A stretch of DNA of 61,316 nt from Pirellulaceae bacterium (GTDB taxonomy: Bacteria; Planctomycetota; Planctomycetia; Pirellulales; Pirellulaceae), in contig JAUXWY010000264.1 in the NCBI GenBank assembly GCA_030681235.1, positions 1-61,316 on the forward strand, read 5' to 3'. The position numbers and the translations under genes are program-made. Below, one piece after another: positions 24,789 to 33,889 of this stretch. Each line of letters opens with the position of its first letter. The first letter of the stretch is position 1. The notes below the pieces were generated by a model, which did no database searches, was not told the DNA's origin, and worked only from the letters and a program-made list of their open reading frames with translations.

Positions 24789-24942
24789 GAGCGACGGGAG
24801 AGAAAATTTCTAAAGAGCCGGGCGATCCACCCGAATGTCAACTTTGATTTTCCCTCGACGGCAATTTTCCAGTAAACGAAAAGCACGCGGCCGGGTCGCG
24901 GTCCGCGATCCGAACGTCGTCTGAGTTGCGAAAAATGGTCGC

Positions 24943-24989
24943 CTGCGCTAAACTAAGAGCCTATCCCAAGAGGGGCAGGCTCACTTTAG
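24943..24989. repeat. Short derivative of dispersed repeat family R4
   Basis: AGAGCCTATCCCAAGAGGGG followed by CAGGCTC matches the two ends of the full elements at 30871-30973 and 57207-57324, with the middle missing. Flanking GCTAAACT and ACTTTAGC extend the hairpin. It lies 24 bp upstream of the Uma2 start codon. Confidence 0.7.
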
Positions 24990-25012
24990 CGAATCGCCGA
25001 CTGGGGAAGCTC

Positions 25013-25600
25013 ATGAATACCTCGCTCGATTTATTTTCATCGCTATCGCCCCCGTTTCCCTTGCTTCGGTTCTCGGTGGGGCAGTACCATCGCCTGGGTG
25101 AACTTGGTGTCCTCTCGGCTGACGAAAAAGTGGAACTACTGGAAGGATGGATTGTTGAAAAAACGAATCAGCGTCCCATACACGGTTATACTGTCCGTCG
25201 CTTGTGCGAAATTTTACAGAATGACTTGCCCTCGGGCTTTTTTGTCCAGTGCCAATTGCCGATTACAACGGAGCGAAGCGAGCCTGAGCCGGACATCGCG
25301 ATCATTCGTGGACGAAATCAAGACTTTCGCGAACACCACCCTTTTGGAACGGACTGTCGCCTGGTTGTCGAAGTTGCTGATACTTCACTTCAGCGTGACC
25401 GGGCAAAGGCAGCCATTTACTGCTCTGCCGGTGTCGAGGAATACTGGATTGTCAACGTCAACGACCAGTGCCTGGAACGATTCCAACTTTGCCGAGAGAC
25501 CATGGCCTATCAAGAGACCCGATTCGCAATGGACCAAGAAGTCTCGATTCAAATTGGCGACGCGATGGTCGCTGTTGATCTGCAACAATTGTTTTCTTAG
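25013..25600 (+). CDS. Uma2 family (DUF820) PD-(D/E)XK endonuclease-like protein
   Basis: The 195-aa protein has the Uma2 order of motifs: KVELLEGWIVEK, EPEPDIAIIRGR, LVVEVADTSLQRDRAKAA, and the typical AGVEEYWIVNV. These residues form a restriction-endonuclease-like active site. The family is very abundant in planctomycetes and cyanobacteria, and its role is unknown. ATG 25013 was chosen over a TTG at 24926 because the earlier residues come from the R4 repeat. The next gene begins 31 bp downstream. Confidence 0.9.
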   Translation: MNTSLDLFSSLSPPFPLLRFSVGQYHRLGELGVLSADEKVELLEGWIVEKTNQRPIHGYTVRRLCEILQNDLPSGFFVQCQLPITTERSEPEPDIAIIRGRNQDFREHHPFGTDCRLVVEVADTSLQRDRAKAAIYCSAGVEEYWIVNVNDQCLERFQLCRETMAYQETRFAMDQEVSIQIGDAMVAVDLQQLFS

Positions 25601-25631
25601 TTTGCTTACTCGTATTAGTGTGCTTACTCGT

Positions 25632-26054
25632 ATGAACAATCAAGAATACCTTGCTAAAGTTTCTCGGCCAGTTCGGTCAATCGCAATCCTGGCAATGTTA
25701 TTTACTTGCGGTGTAAACTCGGCCTGCTTATTGCTCATTATTGGCGTATTGTTTGTTGTCCATGACAACGTGCCATGGGGTCCCATTTTTGGCTCCTTCG
25801 CAATATTCGGCTTTCTCTCATTCACTTCAGGTTGGATATCGATTCGTCTGATACGCGAGCAACGAGCTGCCAACGGACAGACTTTAATGCCCATTTGGTT
25901 TATTCAAATCTTTGGGGTGATTTTCTTAATCGGAACGGTCACCACGGCTGTCATCACCGGTAAATTTTGGTTGCTCGGGCAATCCGTTGGAATTGCAATT
26001 GTCATGATTGGTGTCCGCTCACTTCTCCGACAAGAAAGCACCTGGATCGAGTAA
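25632..26054 (+). CDS. Small four-helix membrane protein, unknown family
   Basis: The 140-aa protein has a 15-residue polar N-terminus (MNNQEYLAKVSR) and about four hydrophobic segments: near residues 17-43, 50-70, 85-110 and 115-130. No family was recognised. It has no Shine-Dalgarno. Its start region, TGCTTACTCGTATGAACAA, is almost identical to the start region of the sialidase gene at 29560, including the encoded MN-x-Q-x-YL. It may be co-transcribed with the Uma2 gene. Immediately downstream the R3 repeats begin. Confidence 0.6.
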   Translation: MNNQEYLAKVSRPVRSIAILAMLFTCGVNSACLLLIIGVLFVVHDNVPWGPIFGSFAIFGFLSFTSGWISIRLIREQRAANGQTLMPIWFIQIFGVIFLIGTVTTAVITGKFWLLGQSVGIAIVMIGVRSLLRQESTWIE

Positions 26055-26070
26055 GTCTGGCGGGCGTCTG

Positions 26071-26190
26071 ATAGTAGAGCGAGCGCCCCGATCGCTCCGG
26101 CAGCAGACAGACACAAGGTCGAGCGGTGGCGAGACAGCACCCGGCCCCAACCGAGTTCATCTCGGTTGAGCCAAGGATTCACCTCTATGT
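26071..26190 (+). repeat. Dispersed ~120-bp repeat R3, copy 1
   Basis: It starts ATAGTAGAGCGAGCGCCCCG and includes the hairpin CAACCGAGTTCATCTCGGTTG. It is directly followed by copy 2 with a period of 126 bp. Confidence 0.88.
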
Positions 26191-26196
26191 ACGATG

Positions 26197-26314
26197 ATAG
26201 TAGAGCGAGCGCCCCGATCGCTCCGACCGCAGACCGACACAAGGTCGAGCGGTGGCGAGACAGCACCCGGCCCCAACCGAGTTCATCTCGGTTGAGCCAA
26301 GGATTCACCACTAC
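26197..26314 (+). repeat. Dispersed ~120-bp repeat R3, copy 2
   Basis: It is nearly identical to copy 1, with differences around 26225-26237 and at the 3' end. It has the same internal 8-bp hairpin. Confidence 0.88.
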
Positions 26315-26332
26315 GACGCACACGTCAACCGC

Positions 26333-26485
26333 ACGGGAAGCGGTCGAGGGACAGACTTGTTTAGCAAGTGAATTCAACCGAGACCGCAACAGTTAACGCT
26401 CGCAAGCGCGAGGTCCGTACCCAAGATGAAAACCGATCGGCCTACTTGCAGACGTATCTGAAGCAAAGTCTGTTCTACGGCCTTC
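26333..26485 (+). repeat. Extended R3 module, plus-strand copy
   Basis: Blocks such as CGGTCGAGGGACAGACTTGT, ACCGAGACCGCAAC, CTCGCAAGC, GTACCCAAGAT and GTTCTACGGCC recur in the same order on the minus strand at 42735-42920. Confidence 0.7.
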
Positions 26486-26581
26486 CAACCCAGACCCGCT
26501 GTTGTAGCAAGAAACCGAAACAATCCGCCGAGTAAATCGGCGGGATTTTCCTTATTCATAGTGCTGAATCAGCACTCTACT

Positions 26582-26667
26582 GACACAAGGTCGAGCGGTG
26601 GCGAGACCGCACCCGGCCCCATCCGAGTTCATCTCGGTTGAGCCACGGATTCACCACTATGTACGAT
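26582..26667 (+). repeat. Dispersed repeat R3, copy 3 (partial)
   Basis: It lacks the first ~40 bp of the unit and has substitutions (GAGACCGCACC, CCATCCGAG). The end TTCACCACTATGTACGATCG matches copy 1. Confidence 0.85.
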
Positions 26668-26814
26668 CGCAAGCAATCGACGAAAGGACGGAAAATTTGT
26701 TTGACTAATGATTGCGAATCGCTTACAACTGTTTGCGATTTACGGTGGTCGGACCGTGAATGGTTACGATGAATGAAGGTCTTCTTTTTCCCAGCACCCA
26801 AACGGTCATATCTC

Positions 26815-27183
26815 ATGGTAAAGCTCATCGCACTCTTGAAACGCAAGTCCGGTATGTCGCGAGAAGAATTCAAACGACGCTGGTTGATTGATCACACGAA
26901 GTTTTCAGCCCAATTGCCCGAGTGCCGCGAATACCGCATTAACATTGCCCTCGATCATCAACCGGACGGGGACGGCGTCGAGCCGCTCTACGATGGGACG
27001 GCCGAATTGTGGTGGGATAGCGTCGAATCGATGGAACGCTGCTTCTCCACGGAGATCGCCGGCATCGCAGGTCGAGATGCGGATGCTTTTTGCGACCTCC
27101 GCGTTCACATTTTCACTGAGGAATTCAGCGTCATCCATGCGGGCAAGACGGTGCAACCTCCTCAAGTGCGGACTGCTCCATGA
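26815..27183 (+). CDS. EthD domain protein
   Basis: The 122-aa protein begins MVKLIALLKRKSGMSREEFK, a typical EthD (ferredoxin-like dimeric alpha-beta barrel) start with WLIDHTKFSAQLPECREYRI. ATG 26815 was chosen on this pattern; ATG 26773 would add 14 residues. No clear ribosome site is seen for either. It is translationally coupled (ATGA) to the ribokinase gene, suggesting a shared function in sugar or metabolite handling. The EthD family is involved in degradative pathways but its activity is usually unknown. Confidence 0.8.
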   Translation: MVKLIALLKRKSGMSREEFKRRWLIDHTKFSAQLPECREYRINIALDHQPDGDGVEPLYDGTAELWWDSVESMERCFSTEIAGIAGRDADAFCDLRVHIFTEEFSVIHAGKTVQPPQVRTAP

Positions 27184-28112
27184 ACTCCCATCCACATATT
27201 TGCGTGGTCGGGAGTTCGATGCACGATCAAATCACTCGGGCGGCCCGACTGCCCAACGCCGGCGAGACGCTCGTGGGCAGCAGTTACGTCACGGGCTTTG
27301 GCGGCAAAGGTTCCAACCAAGCGGTCATGGCCGCGCGTCTCGGGGCCCAAGTCACGATGGTCGTCAAACTCGGCAACGATGCGATCGGAAAAGAAACGGC
27401 CCAACATTACGCCGAAGAAAAGATACACACGGAGTTTGTTTTCTTCGACGACCAACGCTCTTCGGGCGTCGCACCCATCTGGGTCGACGAAAACACCGGG
27501 CAGAACCGAATTCTCGTCGTGCCGGGCGCGAACCAAGCACTGACTGCCGATGAGGTGCGGCTTGCCACTGCCGCGTTGCAGTCGGCCCACGTCGTGGTGT
27601 GCCAGATGGAAATTCCCATGGAGTGCAATCTGGAAGCGTTCCGCAAAGCGAAAGAGGTTCCCTCCGTACTGACCATCTTGAACCCGGCGCCGAGCGGTCC
27701 AGTGCCCGACGAGATACTGCGTCTGACCGACCTGTTGGCGCCCAACGAAAGTGAAGCCGCTGCCCTGACCGGATTCCCCGTCTCCAATCTTACGGAAGCG
27801 GAGCGAGCGGCACGGGCACTACAGGCCCGAGGTGCTCGCACGGTGCTGATTACGCTCGGTGCCAACGGCGCGCTGGCCGTGACGGCAGACGACGAAGTCA
27901 TTCACGTCGCCGCCCCGGTCGTGAAGGCCGTCGATACCACTGGCGCAGGGGATTGTTTCATCGGCTGCCTCGCCTATTTCATGGCGGCGGGCTTCGGACT
28001 GCGAATTGCGATGGAAAAGGCCTGTGTCATTGCCAGCCATAGTGTCACAGCGCCGGGCACGCAATCTTCATTTCCTCGCAGGATCGAGCTGGATCCGATG
28101 TTGTTTGCCTAA
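27180..28112 (+). CDS. rbsK: Ribokinase-like PfkB family sugar kinase
   Basis: The 310-aa protein has both PfkB signatures. The N-terminal one is GFGGKGSNQAVMAARLGAQV with GNDAIGKET. The C-terminal one is DTTGAGDCFIGCLAYFMAAG, with the catalytic Asp in GAGD. N-x-x-E appears as LLAPNESEAAALTG. This matches ribokinase (ribose to ribose-5-phosphate), but other PfkB sugars cannot be excluded. It overlaps the EthD gene by 4 bp and ends in a CTAA tail-to-tail overlap with aroE. Confidence 0.88.
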   Translation: MNSHPHICVVGSSMHDQITRAARLPNAGETLVGSSYVTGFGGKGSNQAVMAARLGAQVTMVVKLGNDAIGKETAQHYAEEKIHTEFVFFDDQRSSGVAPIWVDENTGQNRILVVPGANQALTADEVRLATAALQSAHVVVCQMEIPMECNLEAFRKAKEVPSVLTILNPAPSGPVPDEILRLTDLLAPNESEAAALTGFPVSNLTEAERAARALQARGARTVLITLGANGALAVTADDEVIHVAAPVVKAVDTTGAGDCFIGCLAYFMAAGFGLRIAMEKACVIASHSVTAPGTQSSFPRRIELDPMLFA

Positions 28113-28963
28113 CAACCCATTGCGCCGGCCAAGGCCTTGTGCATGACTGCGGCATCGGGCAGGACACCGGTCCAGTATTGCACGCCGAGGACACCTTGGT
28201 TGACCAGCATGGAGAGACCATCGAGGGTCTTGCATCCTCGCGCCGTGGCATCCTGCAGAAGTCGGGTGACGGGAGGATTGAAGACCACGTCGGCGACGAT
28301 TTGCCCAGCTTGAAGCGTGTCGACATTCAACGGCAGTCTCGCCTGGGCATCGTAGAGCCCGATCGATGTGCCATTGATCACGATGTCCGTGTCGGCAGGT
28401 AGAGAAAAATCGGAGGTCCAATGAACCAGTTCGGCGTGGCATTTGAGCTTGCCCACCAGCGTATCGAGCAGTTGGCGACCGCGTTCTAGCGTGCGATTGA
28501 CGAGAATGAACCGTCCCACACCGGCCAGTGCGAGTTCGACTGCAACCGCGCGGGCTGCTCCGCCGGCGCCGAACAAGACAACCGTCTTGCCCTTGGGATC
28601 GGTGATGTCCGTCAACGAGCGCAGGAACCCCTTCCCATCAGTATTTTCCCCAATCAACTTGTCCCCTCGCCGCACAACGCAGTTCACCGCGCCGATCACG
28701 GCTGCGGATTCACCCAGACCATCTAGCAGAGGAATCACGGATACTTTGTGCGGCATGCTGAGATTGAAGCCGCGAAATCCCGTGGCTCGCAGTCCCTTCA
28801 CGGCGTCGGCGAGATTCTCGGGCGGCACCTCCATGTTGATATAGCGGCCGTTGATTCCGTGATGCTGGAAGGCTGCCTCCACCATGACGACTGTGGGATT
28901 GCCTGCGGCGCCTTGAGAAAGACAACCTACCAAATCGGGGCAGAAAGATGCGGGTGATGACAT
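28109..28963 (-). CDS. aroE: Shikimate dehydrogenase
   Basis: The 284-aa protein shows AroE features: substrate-binding FNLSMPHKVSVIPLLD with the catalytic Lys, GAVNCVVRRGDKLIGENTDG with Asp, the NADP loop VVLFGAGGAARAVAVELAL, VNRTLERG, and a C-terminal GLSMLVNQGVLGVQYWTG. It reduces 3-dehydroshikimate to shikimate in the aromatic amino acid pathway. ATG 28963 was chosen; a frame extending to 29050 would add 29 residues without family similarity. Convergent 4-bp overlap with rbsK. Confidence 0.92.
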   Translation of the reverse strand: MSSPASFCPDLVGCLSQGAAGNPTVVMVEAAFQHHGINGRYINMEVPPENLADAVKGLRATGFRGFNLSMPHKVSVIPLLDGLGESAAVIGAVNCVVRRGDKLIGENTDGKGFLRSLTDITDPKGKTVVLFGAGGAARAVAVELALAGVGRFILVNRTLERGRQLLDTLVGKLKCHAELVHWTSDFSLPADTDIVINGTSIGLYDAQARLPLNVDTLQAGQIVADVVFNPPVTRLLQDATARGCKTLDGLSMLVNQGVLGVQYWTGVLPDAAVMHKALAGAMGC

Positions 28964-29133
28964 AATGATTAATGGAAGGGGTTGAGTGGGTGTTGAACGC
29001 AAAGAACGCGAATCGGCTCCAATGACGATGCACCAGGCAAGGAAGGCCATTTTCGCACTGGCGTCATTTTAGCGTTCTCTTTCTTGGTGAGGCAAGCGGT
29101 GACAGATGGTTGTTGAGATGGGCCGTTTGTTGA

Positions 29134-29286
29134 GTGCTGGACGCCAATTCGGGGACGCAACTATCCGAACGAAGCACTCACTACAATCAGGCACTCTCCG
29201 CCGCGTTTTCCAAAGACGGCAACCAATTGGCCTGGGGACTGCAAGACACCCGAATCGAACTCTGGGACCTTCGTCTGGTTAAATAA
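29134..29286 (+). pseudogene. WD40-repeat protein remnant (C-terminal fragment)
   Basis: After a stop codon at 29131-29133 the plus frame reads VLDANSGTQLSER, then ALSAAFSKDGNQLAWGLQDT and RIELWDLRLVK followed by TAA at 29284. This is one WD40 blade and the end of another. No upstream part of a WD40 gene is present, since aroE lies there on the other strand. It is a decayed fragment. Confidence 0.65.
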
Positions 29287-29559
29287 CCACTTTGCCAAGC
29301 CGTGGATTCGGCGAAGGCAACGATCCGCAGGAGTACAATCGCCAGCATCTTCTGTTTCTTCCACGGATTTCGATGGGTTACGGAAAACGCCACTTGGTGG
29401 ACATGCGTTGCGATTGTCAGACACTTGCCGCTATAATCTCGTGGGACTGAACGGCGATATCGGCAACGAGCGAAACTCGCTAGTTCATTAAAATTTCGAC
29501 ATCGAACAGAAGAAGTGAACCGTTACGATTTCATTCCTACGCTATGTCTGCTTACTCGT

Positions 29560-30840
29560 ATGAACAAACAACAGTACCTGGATTTATGCCGGCGCAGATT
29601 GCTAACAAGCTGGGGCTTGATGTGCCGGGTCGTGTATGGTTTGACGCTGGCGGCAATTTCACCAACCGCGTTGGCGCAAGTCCCCAACGGAATCCCCGCG
29701 AACGGATCGCACCGTCAAGAGGCGGACCAGCCGTTGGCTAGTTCTGATACTTCGCACGAGGACCCACGAATCAAGCGAGTCATCGTCCGACGTGAAGGCG
29801 ACGACGGCTCGAAGAGTTATCGAATTCCCGCGATGACGGTGACGCCCAAGGGAACCATCGTCACTTGTTTTGATATTCGTTGGAATGGTTCCGGCGACCT
29901 GCCGGCCAACATTGATGTCGGGGTGATGCGAAGCACCGACAACGGCGACACGTGGGGACCGATGATTGTCGCCATGGATTACGATCAGAACGTGGCCAAC
30001 TCCCGAGACAATGGCGTAGGTGACCCAGCGATCTTGGTGGACCGCGACTCGGGTCATTTGTTTATCGCCGCCTTGTGGTCGTTCGGCGACAACGGTTGGC
30101 ATGGGTCGAGGCCAGGATTGGATTTCATGGAGACGGGCCAATTGGTGATTGCTCGAAGCACCGACGACGGTTTGACGTGGGAGCGTCCACGTTCGATCAC
30201 GCCGCAGATCAAAGACCCTTCATGGCGGTTGTTGTTCAATGGCCCAGGGACGGGGATTCAGTTGATCGACGGCACTTTAGCCTTTCCTGCACAATTCAAA
30301 AATGCCGAGGCAAAACCGTCCAGTTGTTTCATCTACAGCACGGACCAAGGCGAGAACTGGAAGATCAGTCCGGCGGCGATCCCCGACACGCCGCTGACCA
30401 GCGAGTCGCAGATCGTTCAATTGGGCGATGGCTCTTTGTTGATGACCATGCGAAATGAAACTCGCGACCCCCAAAGAGTTTGGTCGCGGTGGGAATGGAC
30501 TAGCGAATTGGCCAATGGACGGTGGGTCGACACGCGGTTGGATGTTACCGACCCTGTTTGTATGGCGGGCTTGACTCGGCATCCCAGCGGTGTGGTGCTG
30601 TTGTCGAACAACAACTCGAATCGGCGTGAACGGATGACGATTCGCTACAGTCGTGACGAAGGTCAGACTTGGAGCGAGGGTCGATTGCTGGACCCTCGGC
30701 CTGCGGCCTATTCGTGTTTGGCAACGTTGGCCAATGGTGAAGTGGGTATCCTTTACGAATGTGGTGACAGCGGCAGTGTCGAGACACTGACCTTTGCGAG
30801 GTTCCCACTGGAGTGGGTCACCGAGGAGAAGGCCAAGTGA
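29560..30840 (+). CDS. Secreted exo-alpha-sialidase (GH33)
   Basis: The 426-aa protein starts at ATG 29560. A signal peptide lies within residues 10-40, ending ISPTALAQ. It has the sialidase hallmarks: YRIPAM (the RIP motif, an Arg of the triad), four Asp boxes (STDNGDTW, STDDGLTW, STDQGENW, SRDEGQTW), and the C-terminal YSCLATLANGEVGILYECG with the likely catalytic Tyr and an Arg/Glu region. It would release terminal sialic acid outside the cell. It is the first gene of a cluster with a sialic-acid mutarotase/transporter, lyase and epimerase. The start region resembles that of the gene at 25632. Confidence 0.9.
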   Translation: MNKQQYLDLCRRRLLTSWGLMCRVVYGLTLAAISPTALAQVPNGIPANGSHRQEADQPLASSDTSHEDPRIKRVIVRREGDDGSKSYRIPAMTVTPKGTIVTCFDIRWNGSGDLPANIDVGVMRSTDNGDTWGPMIVAMDYDQNVANSRDNGVGDPAILVDRDSGHLFIAALWSFGDNGWHGSRPGLDFMETGQLVIARSTDDGLTWERPRSITPQIKDPSWRLLFNGPGTGIQLIDGTLAFPAQFKNAEAKPSSCFIYSTDQGENWKISPAAIPDTPLTSESQIVQLGDGSLLMTMRNETRDPQRVWSRWEWTSELANGRWVDTRLDVTDPVCMAGLTRHPSGVVLLSNNNSNRRERMTIRYSRDEGQTWSEGRLLDPRPAAYSCLATLANGEVGILYECGDSGSVETLTFARFPLEWVTEEKAK

Positions 30841-31098
30841 GTTGGAATAGCGAAATTGATTTTAGATTTCGAGCCTATCTCCAAAGGGGTCTGCCCCTTT
30901 GGAAATGTGGCGATTTTCTAAGCTATATTGAGGACTCGCCGGAGAGGGCCTGCCCCCTTTGGGGCCAGGCTCTTAGATGAAAGCCAAGCTGATACGCGAC
31001 AGAAAATTGTTTAGAATTCGGTTGCAGTCCCAATTGCGAAGTCCGTTGACGATCACCGTGAAGTCGGCAGCCTACCAAGAACCCGAGATTGTTGAGTA
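30841..31098. other. Intergenic region with an R4 element
   Basis: The 258-bp gap in the sialic-acid cluster holds the R4 repeat (30871-30973). Nothing else was recognised. The repeat may attenuate or process the transcript between sialidase and transporter genes. Confidence 0.55.
30871..30973 (+). repeat. Dispersed ~105-bp repeat R4 with hairpins
   Basis: It begins GAGCCTATCTCC and ends GGCCAGGCTCT. A perfect 9-bp hairpin, CCAAAGGGG/CCCCTTTGG, lies at 30881-30902. Its middle (ACTCGCCGGAGAGGGCCTG) matches the reverse complement of the element at 57207-57324. Confidence 0.82.
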
Positions 31099-33720
31099 AT
31101 GAGCCAAGCCTTTCGGTCATTGGGTTGGTTCGTGGCGGTTTGGTTCGCCAGTTTCTTAAATGTTATTGCGAGCAACTCTCTCGCATGCACTCAAGACGAA
31201 CCGCCTGGATTGACAGTTCAAGAACTTTCAGCCATTCCCAACTCGGTCGGTGTTGCAGGGCCATTTGTTGGCGTGATCGACAATCAGCTGATCGTTGCGG
31301 GCGGAGCCAACTTCCCCGACGCACCGCCCTGGGAGGGTGGAACAAAAGTTTGGCACGACTCCGCGTATGTCCTGAATGAACTCAACGGTCAATGGCAAAA
31401 CGCGGGTCAACTTCCAAGAGCACTCGGGTACGGCGTGAGTGTTTCTTTGCCGCAAGGAATGTTGTGCATTGGCGGCAGTGATCTGGGGCGACACTATCCT
31501 GATGTCTTTCTCTGCCGGTTGCAAGAAAAACAACTGGTGAGTCAAAACTGTCAGGCGTTGCCGATCCCGTTGGCCAATGCGTGCGGCGGGCGAGTCGGCG
31601 ATTGGGTGTTGGTCGCCGCAGGCAGTGAAGAACCCGGAGAACGCTCGGCGTCGGCTCGTGTCTTCGGTCTGTTTGTGGGCTCCAGCGATGCGCAACCCTT
31701 GACCCAGCGATCATGGGTCGAATTCCCGGCGCTGCCAAGTACGGCTCGCATTCTTCCGGGAGTAGCGACCATCAAAGACCAGCTTTATATCTTTGGTGGA
31801 GCGGCGATCGAGTCGGAGGATGGCCTGCCGCTTCGGCGGTACTTGCAAGATTCTTGGTGCTTGACCGTCGATCGGCAACAACCGATCCGTTCGCAATGGA
31901 AACAAGTGCGAGACCTGCCGAACTTCCTCGTCGCCTCGCCAGGTCCAAGTGCGATCCTTGGCCCGAATCATTTTCTGGTGTTGGGCGGGGACGATGGCAG
32001 TCGAGTGGGCTTTCAACCGGTATCCGAACATCCGGGATTCAACCCCCAAGCTTGGTTGTACCATCGCGTGACCGATACTTGGACACCAGCGGGAAACTTG
32101 CCGATAGCTCGAGTTACGACTGGAGTGGTCGCCTGGAAAGACGGTTGGGCCGTCCCGACCGGCGAGATCCGACCCGGCGTGCGCACGCCTTTGGTTCATC
32201 ACTTGAAATGGCAAGCGCGGACACCTAGTTTCGGTTGGCTCAACTATACCGTATTGGTCGCGTACTTGGTTGTGATCCTGGCTGTAGGCACTGGAATGGC
32301 CGGACTGGCTCGGACCACCGACCAGTTTTATCGCGCGGGCCAATCGATTCCGTGGTGGGCGGCAAGTCTAAGTATTTTTGCCACAATGCTGAGCAGCATC
32401 ACGTTCATGTCGATCCCGGCTCAAGGCTACAGCGTGGGATGGAATCTGTTTTTGGGCAGCGTCTACGTCGTGTTGACTCCCTTGATCGTGTACGTGTACT
32501 TGCCATTCTTTCGTCGCTTGAATGTGACTTCCGCTTACGAGTACTTGGAACTTCGATTCAATGTCGCCGTTCGGTTACTGGCCAGTTCGCAATTCATTCT
32601 TTTTCAACTAGGGCGGATTGCGGTCGTATTGTTGTTGCCCTCGTTGGCGCTGGCTACGGTGGCGGGGACCGATATCGTGGGCTCGATCATCGCGGTCGGA
32701 GTTTTGTGTTTGGGCTACACGTTGTTTGGTGGAATGCGCGCGGTCATCTGGACCGATGCGGCTCAGGCGGTGATCTTGATCCTGGGAGCAAGCGGCGCCG
32801 TCTATTTCTTGTTAGGTGAGATTCCTGGCGGTTCCGCGACTGTCTGGGAAACGGTCGATATTCGTGGTCGATTTTTTCATTCGGTTCCGTGGTCTTGGGA
32901 TTTGACGTTGGCCACGGGCTGGTTCATCATGTTGGGCAGTTTGTTCACGAACTTGTTTGCCTACACGGCCAGCCAAGACGTGGTGCAACGTTACGTGACG
33001 ACGAAAGAGGAACGAGCGGCGGCACGAGCGATTTGGGGCAATGCGTTTTTATCTCCGCTGGCTCAAGCGATTTTCTTCGCGATTGGCAGTTGTTTGTTGG
33101 CGTACTACGTTCAGTTTCCAGAACGATTGGATGTGAATCTGGATAACGATGCGGTGTTTCCTCAGTTTATCGTGCGACAAATGCCGGCGGGGTTGGCGGG
33201 ACTTATCATCGCCGCGATCTTGGCGGCGTCGCAATCGACCATCTCTAGTAGCTTGAATAGTTTGGCGACCGCCTACACCGTCGATTTCCATCAACGATTG
33301 CGTGGGCAGATGCTGGACGCCGATCAATTGAAAGTCGCGCGAAGGGCAACCTTGGTCGGTGGCTTGCTCGGGATCGTCATCGCGACTTATTTGGCAACTT
33401 CTGGGATGCCACGGTCGTTGTGGGAGTCGTTTTTGACCGTGATTGGCTTGTTCAGTGGCGCGATCTCCGGCTTGTTCGTGTTGGGGATCTTTACCCGATC
33501 GGCCAATGGCGGAGGTGCTTTGATCGGTGGGATGTGCAGCGTGGCCTTGGCGATGTTGGTTTACTGGAACCAATGGACCACGTTTTGGCTATACAGTGTG
33601 ATCGGCGTGGTCAGTTGTGTGGTCGTGGGATATTTGGCCAGTTTCCTGTTCCCGCGGGTTCCCACAGATCCTCGCTTGACGGTCTTTGGGTTGCGAGCTC
33701 GGGGCGAAGCCGCTCCTTAG
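31099..33720 (+). CDS. Fusion of kelch-repeat sialic-acid mutarotase (NanM-like) and sodium:solute symporter
   Basis: The 873-aa protein has a signal peptide (about 1-30). Kelch beta-propeller blades follow (about 45-365), including LIVAGGANFPDAPPWEGG, KVWHDSAYVL, LYIFGGAA and FLVLGGDDGS. These match NanM-type N-acetylneuraminate mutarotases. From about residue 380 an SSS transporter follows with 13 or so helices (start FGWLNYTVLVAYLVVILAVG; core AASLSIFATMLSSITFMSIPAQGY; later SQSTISSSLNSLATAYTVDF). I infer that the exported propeller converts released alpha-sialic acid and feeds the symporter. Neighbours (sialidase, lyase, epimerase) support the substrate. Confidence 0.9.
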   Translation: MSQAFRSLGWFVAVWFASFLNVIASNSLACTQDEPPGLTVQELSAIPNSVGVAGPFVGVIDNQLIVAGGANFPDAPPWEGGTKVWHDSAYVLNELNGQWQNAGQLPRALGYGVSVSLPQGMLCIGGSDLGRHYPDVFLCRLQEKQLVSQNCQALPIPLANACGGRVGDWVLVAAGSEEPGERSASARVFGLFVGSSDAQPLTQRSWVEFPALPSTARILPGVATIKDQLYIFGGAAIESEDGLPLRRYLQDSWCLTVDRQQPIRSQWKQVRDLPNFLVASPGPSAILGPNHFLVLGGDDGSRVGFQPVSEHPGFNPQAWLYHRVTDTWTPAGNLPIARVTTGVVAWKDGWAVPTGEIRPGVRTPLVHHLKWQARTPSFGWLNYTVLVAYLVVILAVGTGMAGLARTTDQFYRAGQSIPWWAASLSIFATMLSSITFMSIPAQGYSVGWNLFLGSVYVVLTPLIVYVYLPFFRRLNVTSAYEYLELRFNVAVRLLASSQFILFQLGRIAVVLLLPSLALATVAGTDIVGSIIAVGVLCLGYTLFGGMRAVIWTDAAQAVILILGASGAVYFLLGEIPGGSATVWETVDIRGRFFHSVPWSWDLTLATGWFIMLGSLFTNLFAYTASQDVVQRYVTTKEERAAARAIWGNAFLSPLAQAIFFAIGSCLLAYYVQFPERLDVNLDNDAVFPQFIVRQMPAGLAGLIIAAILAASQSTISSSLNSLATAYTVDFHQRLRGQMLDADQLKVARRATLVGGLLGIVIATYLATSGMPRSLWESFLTVIGLFSGAISGLFVLGIFTRSANGGGALIGGMCSVALAMLVYWNQWTTFWLYSVIGVVSCVVVGYLASFLFPRVPTDPRLTVFGLRARGEAAP

Positions 33721-33889
33721 CTCACACGACCCAGTGACAGTTGGCTGGTTCAACGTCTCGCGACGTGAATGAACAGATGAACTGCGACGTTTAGCACCTA
33801 TTCAAATTTCGACGTTCCATGTTTAAACTTTCCAACTCGACAATCGAGATATTGATTCAGACGAGCCTAGCAATTTTCGAGCAAAATAC
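33721..33889. other. Short intergenic region before the nanA-like gene
   Basis: These 169 bp contain no recognised gene, repeat or terminator. Confidence 0.4.

Larger units (their letters stand above)
24675..25012. other. Divergent intergenic region between the second blaI-like gene and the Uma2 gene
   Basis: These 338 bp hold the BlaI-type operator (24760-24788) and a short member of repeat family R4 (24943-24989). Nothing else was recognised. Confidence 0.6.
26055..26814. other. Repeat-rich non-coding region
   Basis: This 760-bp gap contains three copies of the ~120-bp R3 repeat and an extended R3 module (26333-26485). The rest (26486-26581 and 26668-26814) holds no recognisable gene. Confidence 0.65.

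Noticed and set aside
26071-26667. CRISPR array
   Set aside because: The repeats are about 120 bp, nearly identical throughout, with no short repeat/unique spacer alternation and no cas genes.
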